Part shown: positions 54,448-63,571 of the stretch, one piece after another
Numbering within the stretch: the stretch's first letter is position 1
Layout of the letters: every line of letters starts with the position of its first letter
Assembly: GCF_900156405.1 (NCBI RefSeq)
Contig: NZ_FTNN01000004.1
Coordinates: 217,029 to 281,028, forward strand
Direction of reading: 5' to 3'
Length of the DNA stretch: 64,000 nucleotides
DNA from: Shewanella morhuae
GTDB lineage: Bacteria > Pseudomonadota > Gammaproteobacteria > Enterobacterales > Shewanellaceae
Program-made: the position numbers and the translations under genes
Notes under the pieces: model-generated
What the model was told of the DNA's origin: nothing
Database searches by the model: none
What the model saw: only the letters and a program-made list of their open reading frames with translations

Positions 54448-55569
54448 TTATGTTGTCGGTAACTCGAACACTTGGGTCATGACTTTGTAGAGCTCAGTCC
54501 CTTGGTGCACAGATGCCGAGGCAAAGTGTAAGATAGGCACGCAATCTTGCGGTAAACTTAAGGTTTTGAGTTCATCCGCCGTGCCGTATAAATCCATTCG
54601 CAATAGATTAACTAACGGTTGTCCCGCCGTTAATGGCTCACCTACAGGCGCAAGATATTCCACTAAACCGGCACTTGGTGCATGATACTTTTTATAATCT
54701 TTAAGGTAACAACCAAAACGCGGCATTTTGGCCGGTGCAACCGTTTGCGCAATCACACCTCGATGGCTCAAATACGCCAAAATACCTTGGGCATCCACCC
54801 GCGCATCCTCAAGACACACTCGCTCTTGGCTTGCTAATTCCAAGGTGAGTGCCGACACAGCAACGGCTAAATTTCGCCCCTGTGACTTTGCCATATCACT
54901 TAATTGCCACCAAGGACAAAATGCCGCTTCGTCCATCGCACCGCCAAAACTATTGGGGATAATTAGCGTGTAAGGAATCGATAAAAATTGCGCGGCGGCT
55001 AGGTCATATTCAGGACAATACAAATGCTTACAAGACTTAGGGCCTGTGTGTAAATCAAGCACAATATCGGCGCCATGAGCCATAATCTGCAAGTTGACCG
55101 CAAGCCTATGGCCGGTGGTAATACCCCATTCATACTGTAATTTTTGCTGGCATGCTTCAATTAACGTACTGCGATAGGCTTGAATCAGCTCACTGTCACT
55201 TAAATTGGCATGTTCGCGATACCAAGTCGGCAAGTCGATAACGTGATTCAAATACTCGCGATTCCAGTTTGTCCCTGTAATTGGGTCAAACCTACCTAGG
55301 GTAAACTCACCACTTTTTTGATTAATCCCCAGAGGATTAGCCAGTGGCACTAACATAATTTCGCCGCGAATATCACAGTGTTCTAGCTGCTTCATCAGCT
55401 GATAAATCACCGCATTACCTTGCACCTCTGCGCCATGCACATTGGCCTGAATATACACTTTTGGGCCGGTTGCCTTATCGGCGTTCGGCTTAAAATGGTA
55501 AATAGGGATAGTGAGCGCTTGCCCTGCAGCAAGCTCCCCGATTTGCACAGACGATGTTGTCGGCAACAT
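54448..55569 (-). CDS. M14 / succinylglutamate desuccinylase-aspartoacylase family hydrolase
   Basis: A 373-residue zinc carboxypeptidase-fold protein. Zinc ligands are visible as NVHGAEVQGN (His and Glu, H-x-x-E) and in VLDLHTGPKS (His). The general-acid Glu is probably in ASVHQGTELY or the earlier TLELASQE. It resembles the aspartoacylase/AGTO subgroup acting on N-acyl amino acids or peptides. Its ATG lies one base after the lysC stop (TAA-T-ATG), so it is translated with aspartokinase and falls under lysine-riboswitch control. The substrate is unknown, but lysine or aspartate metabolism is likely. Confidence 0.82.
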   Translation of the reverse strand: MLPTTSSVQIGELAAGQALTIPIYHFKPNADKATGPKVYIQANVHGAEVQGNAVIYQLMKQLEHCDIRGEIMLVPLANPLGINQKSGEFTLGRFDPITGTNWNREYLNHVIDLPTWYREHANLSDSELIQAYRSTLIEACQQKLQYEWGITTGHRLAVNLQIMAHGADIVLDLHTGPKSCKHLYCPEYDLAAAQFLSIPYTLIIPNSFGGAMDEAAFCPWWQLSDMAKSQGRNLAVAVSALTLELASQERVCLEDARVDAQGILAYLSHRGVIAQTVAPAKMPRFGCYLKDYKKYHAPSAGLVEYLAPVGEPLTAGQPLVNLLRMDLYGTADELKTLSLPQDCVPILHFASASVHQGTELYKVMTQVFELPTT

Positions 55570-55570
55570 A

Positions 55571-56926
55571 TTAAATGCCTTCGAACAAATTTTGGTGCAG
55601 CGATTTAACCACTTGCGCCGCTTCTGCTTCTGCGACTAACACACACAGATTATGCGGGCTGGCGCCTTGGCAAATCATTCGTACATTGTGGGGTTCTAAC
55701 ACTTCAAATACACGTCGACAAATACCTGGCGTAGTTGCAATACGGTTACCAATAATCGCCACTAAAGCCAAGCCATCTTCAACACGTACGCGACAATGTT
55801 GGGATAACTCCTGCAGCAATGCCTCACTCAATAGACCTTGGCCGCTTGAATCTGAACCAGTTTTATCCAGCGTCAGCGCCACGTTAACTTCTGAGGTAGT
55901 AATTAAATCCACACTGATCTTATGCCGCGCCAATGTCGCAAAGGTTTCGGCTAAAAAGCCCTGTGCATGCAGCATTTGCAAGCTGTGGAGGTTTAATAAC
56001 GTTTGATCGCGGCGCAATGCTACTGCGCGAAAAATAGGTGCATCTTCAACTTGGTGACGTATCCAAGTGCCGCCTTTTTCAGGCTCTTTACTTGAACCCA
56101 CAAACACTTGAATTTGTTGACGGACAGCAGGAAGAATGGTCGCAGGATGTAATACCTTGGCACCAAAGGTCGCCATCTCGGCGGCTTCATTGAAGCTTAT
56201 TTCGGCAATCGGAAATGCATTGGGCGCAAGGCGAGGATCTGTGGTGTAAATCCCCGCAACGTCAGTCCAAATTTCGACCGCAGATGCACGCAGAGCTTCA
56301 GCCAATAATGCAGCAGAATAATCACTACCACCACGGCCTAACGTCGTCGTTTGACCGGCTTCATCGGCACCGATAAAACCTTGGGTCACAATTACTTGCT
56401 CCGCCAATAATGGCTGTAAATAATCCCGAGATAGCGTCGCTATGTGTTCTATTTGTGGTTCAGCACGGCCAAAATTGCTGTCAGTACGCAACACTTGGCG
56501 TACATCAAATGCACTCGAGTTAGCACCTTTCTCACGAAACACTGCAGAAAAGAGTACCGAAGAACATTGCTCACCAAGAGATAACAGTTCATCTACGGTT
56601 GCTTTGCTGCGTTGTGTGGCAAGCACCTCGCTTAATATTGCCATACGGCTCAGTAATTTATCTAATGTTGCAGCCACATCACTAGGACGGCCTAACTTAT
56701 CTAAAATAGCATATTGGATTTGGGCAATTTGTTTTAATCGTTGTAAGCGTCCGTCATCATTCATCGACTCTTGGGTCAATTCGACTAACAAATTTGTGAC
56801 GCCGCTTGAAGCACTAACCACGACTAAACGACAGTTGGGATTGGCTAACACTATGTCAGCACAACGATTCATAGCACTATAATCGGCGACGGAAGTGCCA
56901 CCAAATTTTGCGACAACAAGGGACAT
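55571..56926 (-). CDS. lysC: Lysine-sensitive aspartokinase
   Basis: A 451-residue single-domain aspartokinase, phosphorylating aspartate as the first step to lysine, threonine and methionine. The kinase domain has VAKFGGTSVAD (about 5-15), GFIGADEAGQTTTLGRGGSDYSAALLAEAL (about 195-225) and the usual D-x-x-G-I-Y-T-T-D-P-R. Two C-terminal ACT-type domains follow. Lack of a homoserine dehydrogenase domain and the lysine riboswitch mark it as the AKIII (LysC) type. The start at 56926 overlaps a leader ORF stop (TAATG) and follows GGAGGTGAG. Confidence 0.95.
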   Translation of the reverse strand: MSLVVAKFGGTSVADYSAMNRCADIVLANPNCRLVVVSASSGVTNLLVELTQESMNDDGRLQRLKQIAQIQYAILDKLGRPSDVAATLDKLLSRMAILSEVLATQRSKATVDELLSLGEQCSSVLFSAVFREKGANSSAFDVRQVLRTDSNFGRAEPQIEHIATLSRDYLQPLLAEQVIVTQGFIGADEAGQTTTLGRGGSDYSAALLAEALRASAVEIWTDVAGIYTTDPRLAPNAFPIAEISFNEAAEMATFGAKVLHPATILPAVRQQIQVFVGSSKEPEKGGTWIRHQVEDAPIFRAVALRRDQTLLNLHSLQMLHAQGFLAETFATLARHKISVDLITTSEVNVALTLDKTGSDSSGQGLLSEALLQELSQHCRVRVEDGLALVAIIGNRIATTPGICRRVFEVLEPHNVRMICQGASPHNLCVLVAEAEAAQVVKSLHQNLFEGI

Positions 56927-56997
56927 TAGCTCACCTCCGCAAAACACGTAGGGCGAGAAATAACAGCAGATTGAACAAGATATTGATTAACTAACAT
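56926..56997 (-). CDS. Putative 23-residue leader peptide upstream of lysC
   Basis: ATG at 56997 is preceded by GGAGTG at a good distance, and the frame runs 23 codons to a TAA whose last base is the A of the lysC ATG (TAATG). The peptide begins MLVNQYLVQS and ends TCFAEVS; it contains no lysine codon, so classical attenuation by lysine starvation is unlikely. Its own Shine-Dalgarno sits at the base of a short CGAAC/GTTCG hairpin just after the riboswitch. Translational coupling to lysC is the simplest reading. Confidence 0.6.
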   Translation of the reverse strand: MLVNQYLVQSAVISRPTCFAEVS

Positions 56998-57077
56998 GAT
57001 TACACTCCGAACTAACTTCGTTCGAAGAGCCTGGTGCTCAATGATAACGCACCCCAAATGAGGGAAACAGCAATCGT

Positions 57078-57246
57078 CACCAGAAGCTCTCCACCAATTA
57101 CAGGTGACAATCGTCAGGATTCAGCCCGAGCGACCGACATAAACATGCAACAACCATATCTATGCCTCGGCGTTAATCTCCCTCATCGGTCATCACTGGA
57201 GTTTGTGCTCCTCTAACCGACTACCTAGTTAACGCTCCTCTTCTGT
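57078..57246 (-). ncRNA. Lysine riboswitch (L-box)
   Basis: On the minus strand the leader carries, in order, CAGAAGAGGAGCG (5' P1), GAGGAGC, GACCGATGAGGGAG, GCCGAGG, GGGCTGAATCC, TTGTCACC, and GGTGGAGAGCTTCTGG (3' P1), the same series as the E. coli lysC riboswitch. P1 pairs CAGAAG with CTTCTG. It should switch off lysC and the hydrolase when lysine is high. Confidence 0.96.
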
Positions 57247-57353
57247 TCCTTTCCGAAGAAAGGGACGAAAAAAGTAGCAATAAACCCCTAATGAAGTCAA
57301 TGCTAATTTCATCGCAAATCAAAAATCATATGAAATCTTTAAAAAAAGCGGGG

Positions 57354-57791
57354 TTAATTACGCATATCGGGTAGTTCAGACACCAATCTGACCCGCTCGC
57401 TAAATTTTCCCAAACACACTTCATCATGCCCATTTAACAGACAAGGCACTAAGCTCACATCACCTTGTTCAACAACATAAATCGCATATTGATTAAATTT
57501 TTTACCTAATTGCAGTGCCATAGTTCTATCAATAAACACCGCCCAGCTTTTTTCCATATGGGATAAATCCGGTGCGGCGCCCACTAGCGCACGATAGGGA
57601 CTACCGAGTAATTCAATTTCACGCAGTAACTGGCGATCGAGTAAACGATTTTGACTGGGGCTAAGGAGCATTGCAGCGGGATTATGAGCGGTAATAATAG
57701 CAAACGAAAAATTACAGGATAATGCTTGAGTTAGCAAAAATAACGGTGTTTGATAGCATTGCCATAACAAATGTTGAGTTGTGTTGTCCAT
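57354..57791 (-). CDS. DUF3293-family protein
   Basis: A 145-residue cytoplasmic protein with the family pattern FAIITAHNPAAMLLSPSQNRLLDRQLLREIELLGSPYRALVGAAPDLSHMEKSWAVF and AIYVVEQGDVSLVPC. This matches DUF3293 as I recall it from gammaproteobacteria. Function unknown. ATG 57791 is preferred to 57806 for alignment with the family start; neither has a strong ribosome-binding site. Confidence 0.75.
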   Translation of the reverse strand: MDNTTQHLLWQCYQTPLFLLTQALSCNFSFAIITAHNPAAMLLSPSQNRLLDRQLLREIELLGSPYRALVGAAPDLSHMEKSWAVFIDRTMALQLGKKFNQYAIYVVEQGDVSLVPCLLNGHDEVCLGKFSERVRLVSELPDMRN

Positions 57792-58381
57792 TAGTCGTCT
57801 AATCAAAAATTTAACCCAAATTAGTGTAGCAGACAGAATATAAAATCCAAAGTGGCGTGACCAAGCTCACAGGAACACATGCTGCATTAGTTAAACTAAT
57901 CAATAACTAAAGTAAATATCATGCTAGAATTCAATACCCGTCTAAAATTTGTTAACATTTCATTTGTTAACAAATGACTAAAACGAGTACAATACACGTA
58001 CTGATGAGTTGAAGTAGATTACGCGAGATGCTTAGCTTTAATACAGTTTGTTACTTATATTGTTTCAGATAATACAAACTGGTCGAGCATCTGTCTAAAT
58101 ATGTTCTACATTTAATTTATCATTTCAACATTTTAAAAAAACAATAGTTAAGGAACTTATTCTAACTATTGCTTATCGAAGTTGGTACTGATTACGTTTT
58201 CTCGTATTACACTTAATACGTGTTTTAGTCTGCATCCTAACGTGTTGTCGTAATGATTTTCTTTAGAACACTAAAATGGTTCAAGGAAATCCCTAAGTAT
58301 CAATGCTTTTATGAATATAAGAGCCCGAAGTAAGCTGCTCTTATTGGTTAGTATAAACTGGTTAAAATTTAGGTAAATAAT
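57792..58381. other. 590-base arcA upstream region
   Basis: AT-rich and gene-free. It holds the arcA promoter region and a striking palindrome cluster at 57945-57976 (separate entry). No other strong hairpin or ORF with a ribosome-binding site was found. Confidence 0.5.
57945..57976. promoter_or_regulatory. Tandem TTTGTTAAC palindromes upstream of arcA
   Basis: AATTTGTTAACATTT is followed directly by the perfect 16-base palindrome CATTTGTTAACAAATG; the GTTAAC cores are 14 bases apart. GTTAA direct repeats resemble ArcA-type sites, and the palindrome suits a dimeric regulator. Function is inferred from position about 400 bases before arcA. Confidence 0.4.
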
Positions 58382-59098
58382 ATGCAAAATCCGCACATTC
58401 TGATCGTTGAAGACGAAGCCGTTACCCGTAATACGCTGAGAAGTATTTTCGAGGCAGAAGGGTATGTGGTAACAGAGGCCAATGATGGCGCAGAAATGCA
58501 TAAGGCTATGCAAGAGAACAAAATTAACTTAGTTGTTATGGACATTAACTTACCAGGTAAAAACGGCCTATTGTTAGCGCGTGAACTACGCGAAATCAAC
58601 AATATAGGTCTAATTTTCCTGACTGGTCGTGATAACGAAGTCGACAAAATCCTTGGACTTGAAATTGGCGCGGACGATTATATTACCAAGCCGTTCAATC
58701 CACGTGAATTGACGATTCGTGCTCGCAATCTTCTGACTCGCGTCAACAGCGCTGGCGCTGAAGTAGAAGAGAAGAGCTCAGTAGAATACTATCGCTTCAA
58801 TGATTGGAGCTTAGAGATCAACAGCCGTTCGTTAGTCAGCCCACAGGGTGAATCTTACAAACTGCCACGTAGCGAATTCCGCGCTATGCTGCACTTTGTT
58901 GAGAACCCAGGCAAAATTCTGACCCGTGCTGATCTACTGATGAAAATGACTGGCCGTGAGCTTAAGCCACACGACCGTACCGTTGACGTGACGATTCGTC
59001 GTATCCGTAAGCATTTTGAAAGCTTGCCGGATACGCCAGAAATCATCGCGACTATTCACGGTGAAGGCTATCGTTTCTGCGGTAACTTAGAAGCTTAA
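58382..59098 (+). CDS. arcA: Aerobic respiration control response regulator
   Basis: A 238-residue OmpR-type regulator. The receiver domain has Asp54 in [12 protein letters not shown] at 10-12 and the conserved Thr and Lys in LTGRDN and ITKPFNP. The C-terminal winged helix (about 135-235) ends [13 protein letters not shown]. It matches ArcA over its full length. In Shewanella ArcA is phosphorylated through ArcS/HptA rather than an E. coli-type ArcB; those genes are not in view. It has a long leader and its own terminator. Confidence 0.97.
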   Translation: MQNPHILIVEDEAVTRNTLRSIFEAEGYVVTEANDGAEMHKAMQENKINLVVMDINLPGKNGLLLARELREINNIGLIFLTGRDNEVDKILGLEIGADDYITKPFNPRELTIRARNLLTRVNSAGAEVEEKSSVEYYRFNDWSLEINSRSLVSPQGESYKLPRSEFRAMLHFVENPGKILTRADLLMKMTGRELKPHDRTVDVTIRRIRKHFESLPDTPEIIATIHGEGYRFCGNLEA

Positions 59099-59151
59099 TC
59101 GCCTCTAAACGACAAGAAACAACTGTCGATTCGATAAGAATCGACTCATAA

Positions 59152-59184
59152 AAAAACCAGATCCTAGGATCTGGTTTTTTTATA
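59152..59184. terminator. Bidirectional terminator between arcA and the DPP IV gene
   Basis: AACCAGATCC-TA-GGATCTGGTT with A- and T-runs on its two sides. Confidence 0.92.
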
Positions 59185-59201
59185 GCTGTTTTTTAGTACA
59201 A

Positions 59202-61529
59202 CTATTTCGTGTTTTTCAGCTGCCTATCGAGAAAGTCAGCCAGTGAATGATATAAATGATTACGCACTTTCTCGCCGCGCATTGAATGTTTAGATCCCGG
59301 ATAATCGATCATCTGGAATAATTTCCCTTCATCCTGTAGCGCTTTATAAACCCGAGTGCTGTTTTCAAACAACACGTTATCATCAGCCATACCGTGATAC
59401 ATCAATAGACCCGCTTGATAGTTTTTCACGTAGGGGAACACGCTACTGGCTTCATATCCCTCTTCATTACTATCGGGATGAGCTAAATAACGCTCAGTAT
59501 AATGGGTATCATACAAGCGCCAGTCGGTCACTGGTGCGCCCGAAATCGCCGCTTTAAAGTAATCTGGCGCCTTAAATAAACTCATCAACGCCATATAACC
59601 ACCATAACTGTGGCCGTAAATCGCCACATTGTCGGCATCAACAAAAGCTAGACTACGTAAATAGTCCACACCCACTTTTTGATCGTTCACTTCAGCTTCG
59701 CCTAAATGACGGTAAATCACTTGCTCAAACCGAGTACCTCTATGGGCGCTGCCACGGTTATCTAATTGAAATACCACATAACCTTGCTGCACTAAGTATT
59801 GCGTAAAGTAGTCCTGCTCGCTCCAACTGTTAGTGACTAATTGTGCGTGTGGCCCACCGTAAACCCGTACTACAACAGGGTATTTCTTACTCGCGTCAAA
59901 GGGAATCGGTTTAAATAAACGGGTTTGCAGCATTTGGCCATCTTCGGCTTTGAGCTCAGCAAATTCAGGGATTTGCCACAGCCCCGCATAGTTATACAAA
60001 GGGTGGCCTTGCTTAACGGCATTTTGCTCAACCCATGCTAGTTGTTGCCCTTTATCACCGTGTAAGCTAATTTGCGGAGGTTGGGATAAGCTATTGAAAT
60101 AATCTAGATAGACACTTTGATTATCGGCAAAAACCGGATCATGCATCCCCGCTTGCGTGCTGACGCGCTCAACTTTTCCGCCCGCTAAAGGTACACGATA
60201 AAGCTGTTTCTCGATTGGCGTATCTTTACGCCCCGTGAAATACACCCAGCCTGCGGTTTCATCTATGTATTCGAGCTCATCAACTGCCCACTCGCCTTTA
60301 GTCAATTGCGTTTTGAGCTGACCTTTTAAATCAAACAAATACAAATGATTAAAGCCGTCGCGTTCCGACGCCCAAATAAAAGCTGCTTGCTGCTTTAAAA
60401 AATGCAGATCATTATTGAGATTAACCCAAGCGTCACTGCGCTCTTTAACTAAGGTTTTCGGCTTAGTCAAAGCATCTAAAGCTACTAGCTGTAAATCTAA
60501 TTTATGTTGGTCGCGGCTCTGCCACTGAAACGACAAATGCCTGCTATCGGGCAGCCAATTAACGCGCGGCAGATAAATGTCTTTGCTGTTATCTTCGCTA
60601 TTCTGTTCGCGCAGGGTCACCCAATTAATGGCTTTATCCTTTAACGTGACCACAGCTAAGGTAATCTCGACGTTAGTTTTACCAGCATAGGGATAACGCT
60701 GCTCGGTGAGCTTAATGCCGTCGGCATAAATTTCGTTACGCGTCACTTGCTCAACGCCGGACTCATCGATACGGGTGAAGGCGATGGCCGATTCATCGGG
60801 CGCCCACCAGTAACCCGTCATGCGATCCATTTCTTCTTGAGCAACAAACTCAGCCATCGCATTTTTAATCGCCCCACCGCCATCGGTTGTCATAGCTTGG
60901 AGTTTTTTACTTGCCAGATCTAACACATACAGATTTTGATCGCGCACAAAAGAAACAAAGTTGCCCTTAGGTGACAGCCGTGCGTCAGTAGCAAAACCTT
61001 CACCAATCGGTAATTGAGTCACGCTGTTGTCAACGAGGGAAAAGTAATACAGATTGCCAGAAGCGGGAATTAATAATGCTTTACTATCATCGGCCCAAAA
61101 GTACTCCATAATGCCTTCGCCATAAATGCGTTGACGCTCGCGGCGCGCTTTTTCTTCATCGGATAATTCATTGATAGCAAGTTTATCGGCACTTAATAGC
61201 AAACTCGATTCACCGGTTTTGACCTCCATTTGCCATAAGTCGTAAAAATTTTGGTTATCTTTACGACCAGCAAGATAGGTAACGCGCTGACCGTCGGGTG
61301 ACAATTTTAAGCCCCGAGGGCTACTGCCCGCTAATGCAGGCGATGCATTCATGCGCTTAATCGTCAGTGGTTGTTTACCGCCTTCTATAGCAAAAGCGGG
61401 CGTCAGAGTTGAAATCAAAGTGGTTGAAGCGATTGCAGTTGAAACCATAGCGACCTGAGTAGTTATTCGTAGAGGAGCGCTTAACTTAAACGCTTGCTTG
61501 AAGGACCAAGTTAATCCATTTTTAGTCAT
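59202..61529 (-). CDS. Dipeptidyl peptidase IV (S9B), exported
   Basis: A 775-residue serine peptidase removing Xaa-Pro dipeptides from peptide N-termini in the periplasm or outside. A long basic-hydrophobic N-terminus with VAMVSTAIASTTLISTLTPAFA is the signal peptide. The beta-propeller domain (about 60-500) is followed by the alpha/beta hydrolase domain with LDNRGSAHRGTRFE, nucleophile GHSYGGYM (G-x-S-x-G-G), Asp in GMADDNVLF and His in YPGSKHSM. The DPP IV-type propeller Glu pair is visible as FVAQEEMDR. ATG 61529 follows AAGGAATAA; a start 34 codons upstream is rejected. Confidence 0.92.
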   Translation of the reverse strand: MTKNGLTWSFKQAFKLSAPLRITTQVAMVSTAIASTTLISTLTPAFAIEGGKQPLTIKRMNASPALAGSSPRGLKLSPDGQRVTYLAGRKDNQNFYDLWQMEVKTGESSLLLSADKLAINELSDEEKARRERQRIYGEGIMEYFWADDSKALLIPASGNLYYFSLVDNSVTQLPIGEGFATDARLSPKGNFVSFVRDQNLYVLDLASKKLQAMTTDGGGAIKNAMAEFVAQEEMDRMTGYWWAPDESAIAFTRIDESGVEQVTRNEIYADGIKLTEQRYPYAGKTNVEITLAVVTLKDKAINWVTLREQNSEDNSKDIYLPRVNWLPDSRHLSFQWQSRDQHKLDLQLVALDALTKPKTLVKERSDAWVNLNNDLHFLKQQAAFIWASERDGFNHLYLFDLKGQLKTQLTKGEWAVDELEYIDETAGWVYFTGRKDTPIEKQLYRVPLAGGKVERVSTQAGMHDPVFADNQSVYLDYFNSLSQPPQISLHGDKGQQLAWVEQNAVKQGHPLYNYAGLWQIPEFAELKAEDGQMLQTRLFKPIPFDASKKYPVVVRVYGGPHAQLVTNSWSEQDYFTQYLVQQGYVVFQLDNRGSAHRGTRFEQVIYRHLGEAEVNDQKVGVDYLRSLAFVDADNVAIYGHSYGGYMALMSLFKAPDYFKAAISGAPVTDWRLYDTHYTERYLAHPDSNEEGYEASSVFPYVKNYQAGLLMYHGMADDNVLFENSTRVYKALQDEGKLFQMIDYPGSKHSMRGEKVRNHLYHSLADFLDRQLKNTK

Positions 61530-61711
61530 TATTATTCCTTGGATACATAATCGCCTAACAAGGTAGCGATTAAAAACAAGCCGACATTGTGCCAGAGGCC
61601 ACCTCAAAATAGAAATAGCATATAACAGCACTGAAATTGTTGACTAACTGAGTTATCATTCGCGGCAAATAACGAAATTGACCTCATTGTTGAACCTCTA
61701 AAGGACATAAC

Positions 61712-62704
61712 ATGCAGACTCTGACCCAGCACCTGACCTCACAGGCAGTGAACGACTCCCTCTCTCAGTTAATTTTAACCTTAGCCGACACCTCAAAAGC
61801 CATTAGCCACGCCGTTCGTCATGGTGCACTTGCGGGCGTTTTAGGTGCAACTGAGCAAGAAAACGTCCAAGGTGAAACCCAGAAAAAACTGGATATCATC
61901 ACTAACGACATGCTCAAAGATGCCTTAAAAGCTGACGGTACAGTACGTGGTTTAGCGTCGGAAGAAGAAGATCATGTGGTTGAAGTGAGCAAAGGTGGTC
62001 AGTATTTAGTCTGTTTCGATCCGCTAGATGGTTCATCTAATATCGATATTAACTCGTTAGTCGGCACGATATTCTCTGTCCTGCCCGCCCCTGCTGGCGA
62101 ACTAACTGAAACCAGCTTTTTACAATCTGGCCGCGCGCAATTAGCCGCAGGTTATGTACTTTATGGCCCATCGACCATGTTGGCATTAACCACAGGTCAG
62201 GGCGTGCAACTGTTTACATTGCACCCAGAAACCAATGAGTTTTTACTGACTGACGCCGCCATGAGCATTAGCCCTGATACCGCCGAGTTTGCCATTAACA
62301 TGTCAAATCAACGTTTTTGGGAAGCGCCAATGCAAACCTATATTGCCGATTTACTGCTCGGCAAAATTGGCCCTCGCGAAAAGTCATTCAACATGCGCTG
62401 GATTGCCGCCATGGTCGGCGACGTGCACCGCGTACTATCACGCGGTGGTATTTTCACTTACCCCACCGACAATAAAGACGCTAAAAAACCGTACAAACTG
62501 CGCTTAATGTACGAAGCCAATCCCATGGCCTTCTTAGTTGAACAAGCAGGCGGTAAAGCCTCAACGGGTTATGAAACCATTTTAGACATTATCCCAACAC
62601 AAATTCACCAACGTGTAGCCGTTATCCTCGGCAGCAGCAATGAAGTCGACGCTTGCCTGAGCTATCATGGTTTAGACTACAGTGAAGAGCCAAACCTGGA
62701 CTAA
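61712..62704 (+). CDS. fbp: Fructose-1,6-bisphosphatase class I
   Basis: A 330-residue gluconeogenic enzyme. Metal-site motifs are [10 protein letters not shown] (E-E-E), [24 protein letters not shown] (D-P-L-D-G-S-S-N), and the C-terminal [23 protein letters not shown]. Length and motifs match E. coli Fbp. AAAGGACATAAC precedes the ATG. It is the last core-genome gene before the right-hand unusual region. Confidence 0.96.
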   Translation: MQTLTQHLTSQAVNDSLSQLILTLADTSKAISHAVRHGALAGVLGATEQENVQGETQKKLDIITNDMLKDALKADGTVRGLASEEEDHVVEVSKGGQYLVCFDPLDGSSNIDINSLVGTIFSVLPAPAGELTETSFLQSGRAQLAAGYVLYGPSTMLALTTGQGVQLFTLHPETNEFLLTDAAMSISPDTAEFAINMSNQRFWEAPMQTYIADLLLGKIGPREKSFNMRWIAAMVGDVHRVLSRGGIFTYPTDNKDAKKPYKLRLMYEANPMAFLVEQAGGKASTGYETILDIIPTQIHQRVAVILGSSNEVDACLSYHGLDYSEEPNLD

Positions 62705-62735
62705 GCCGAATCGCTTAGATTCTGATTTTTAGGAT

Positions 62736-62766
62736 AAAAGCCACTGACCACAGTGGCTTTTTTGTT
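62736..62766 (+). terminator. Terminator after fbp
   Basis: AAAGCCACTG-ACCA-CAGTGGCTTT followed by TTTTG. Confidence 0.92.
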
Positions 62767-62779
62767 GTCGCGTAATGCG

Positions 62780-63180
62780 ACATTTTGAGTTGTGATTGCG
62801 AAATCAGGGATCTGTAAAGTTTTAGCGATGGGTTTCACATTCGGAGTTTATGCGGCCTAACGGCCGAGGTGAATCAAAGTCGTGGGTCTTCAACCCACAC
62901 CCGACCAAGGGGGGATCAACAGCAATTCCCTCTTGGATCTCCCTTGCCGCCCCTAGCGAAGTTACATGCATTGGTTAGTGGCTTCGTGCTTATTCGAAAA
63001 TCGCTAACGCTTCCGATGGTACATCCTGTACCCCGAAAGCTAAATCGGCATCCATGCCTCGCTCACGCGATTTACTTCAACGCCCTTCAGCAACTTCGCA
63101 GGGGAAGGTGAACTTCTGTAGCCTCGATGTTGACTGTTAATCCACAGAGACTCATTCCGGTCCAATATTTCGATACATTA
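62780..63180. repeat. Structured, repeat-like non-coding segment
   Basis: About 400 bases, richer in G+C than the AT-rich genes to its right. It contains several hairpins in series: CGGCC-TAA-CGGCCG (near 62852), GTGGGT-CTTCA-ACCCAC (62882-62898) and GGTACA-TCC-TGTACC (63018-63032). It resembles the structured intergenic repeats of Shewanella and Vibrio and may mark an insertion boundary. The reading frame 62869-63111 has no start signal and looks spurious. Confidence 0.45.
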
Positions 63181-63265
63181 TGATGCATTTTTGTGACATT
63201 CTAAGGATAAAGTTGCGCCACATTTATTTATGATGGCTTGGTATGTCAAATTTATAGAGGGATTT

Positions 63266-63571
63266 ATGAATAAAATAATTAAGCTCAATGATGGCTTGGA
63301 TGTCGAAATTGAAATTGATGAAACACAGGCCAGACAGATTTCATTCGAGAATAAAATAAATACATCAATAGAAGATATTGGTATTTTTTTATCTAAAGTT
63401 ATAAATCCAATTTCAAACACTTATAAAGAATTAAATAAATCTGTGAATATTTCAGAAACTAAAGTTATTATTGGGATAAAGTTTGGCATAGAAGGTGGTT
63501 TCATTTTAGCTAAAAGTACAGCTGAAGCACACATTCAAGTTGAAATGGTGATGAGGAAATCACATGAATAA
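63266..63571 (+). CDS. Trypco1 (trypsin-co-occurring domain 1) family protein
   Basis: A 101-residue AT-rich gene. The domain runs from LNDGLDVEIEI to the end: the core FGIEGGFILAKSTAEAHIQVEMV matches the Trypco1 (CU044_2847-type) pattern F-G-x-x-x-x-x-G-G-x-I-x-A-x-x-x-x-E-A-x-x-x-V. Trypco1 proteins travel with trypsin-like proteases and NTPases in bacterial conflict systems. ATG 63266 follows AGAGGGATTT; a start at 63230 is possible but weaker. The stop overlaps the downstream protease start by eight bases, confirming the functional pairing. Base composition differs sharply from the core genes. Confidence 0.78.
   Translation: MNKIIKLNDGLDVEIEIDETQARQISFENKINTSIEDIGIFLSKVINPISNTYKELNKSVNISETKVIIGIKFGIEGGFILAKSTAEAHIQVEMVMRKSHE

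Noticed and set aside
62869..63111. 80-residue frame in the hairpin-rich block
   Set aside because: Composition is driven by structured repeats; no start signal and no family resemblance.
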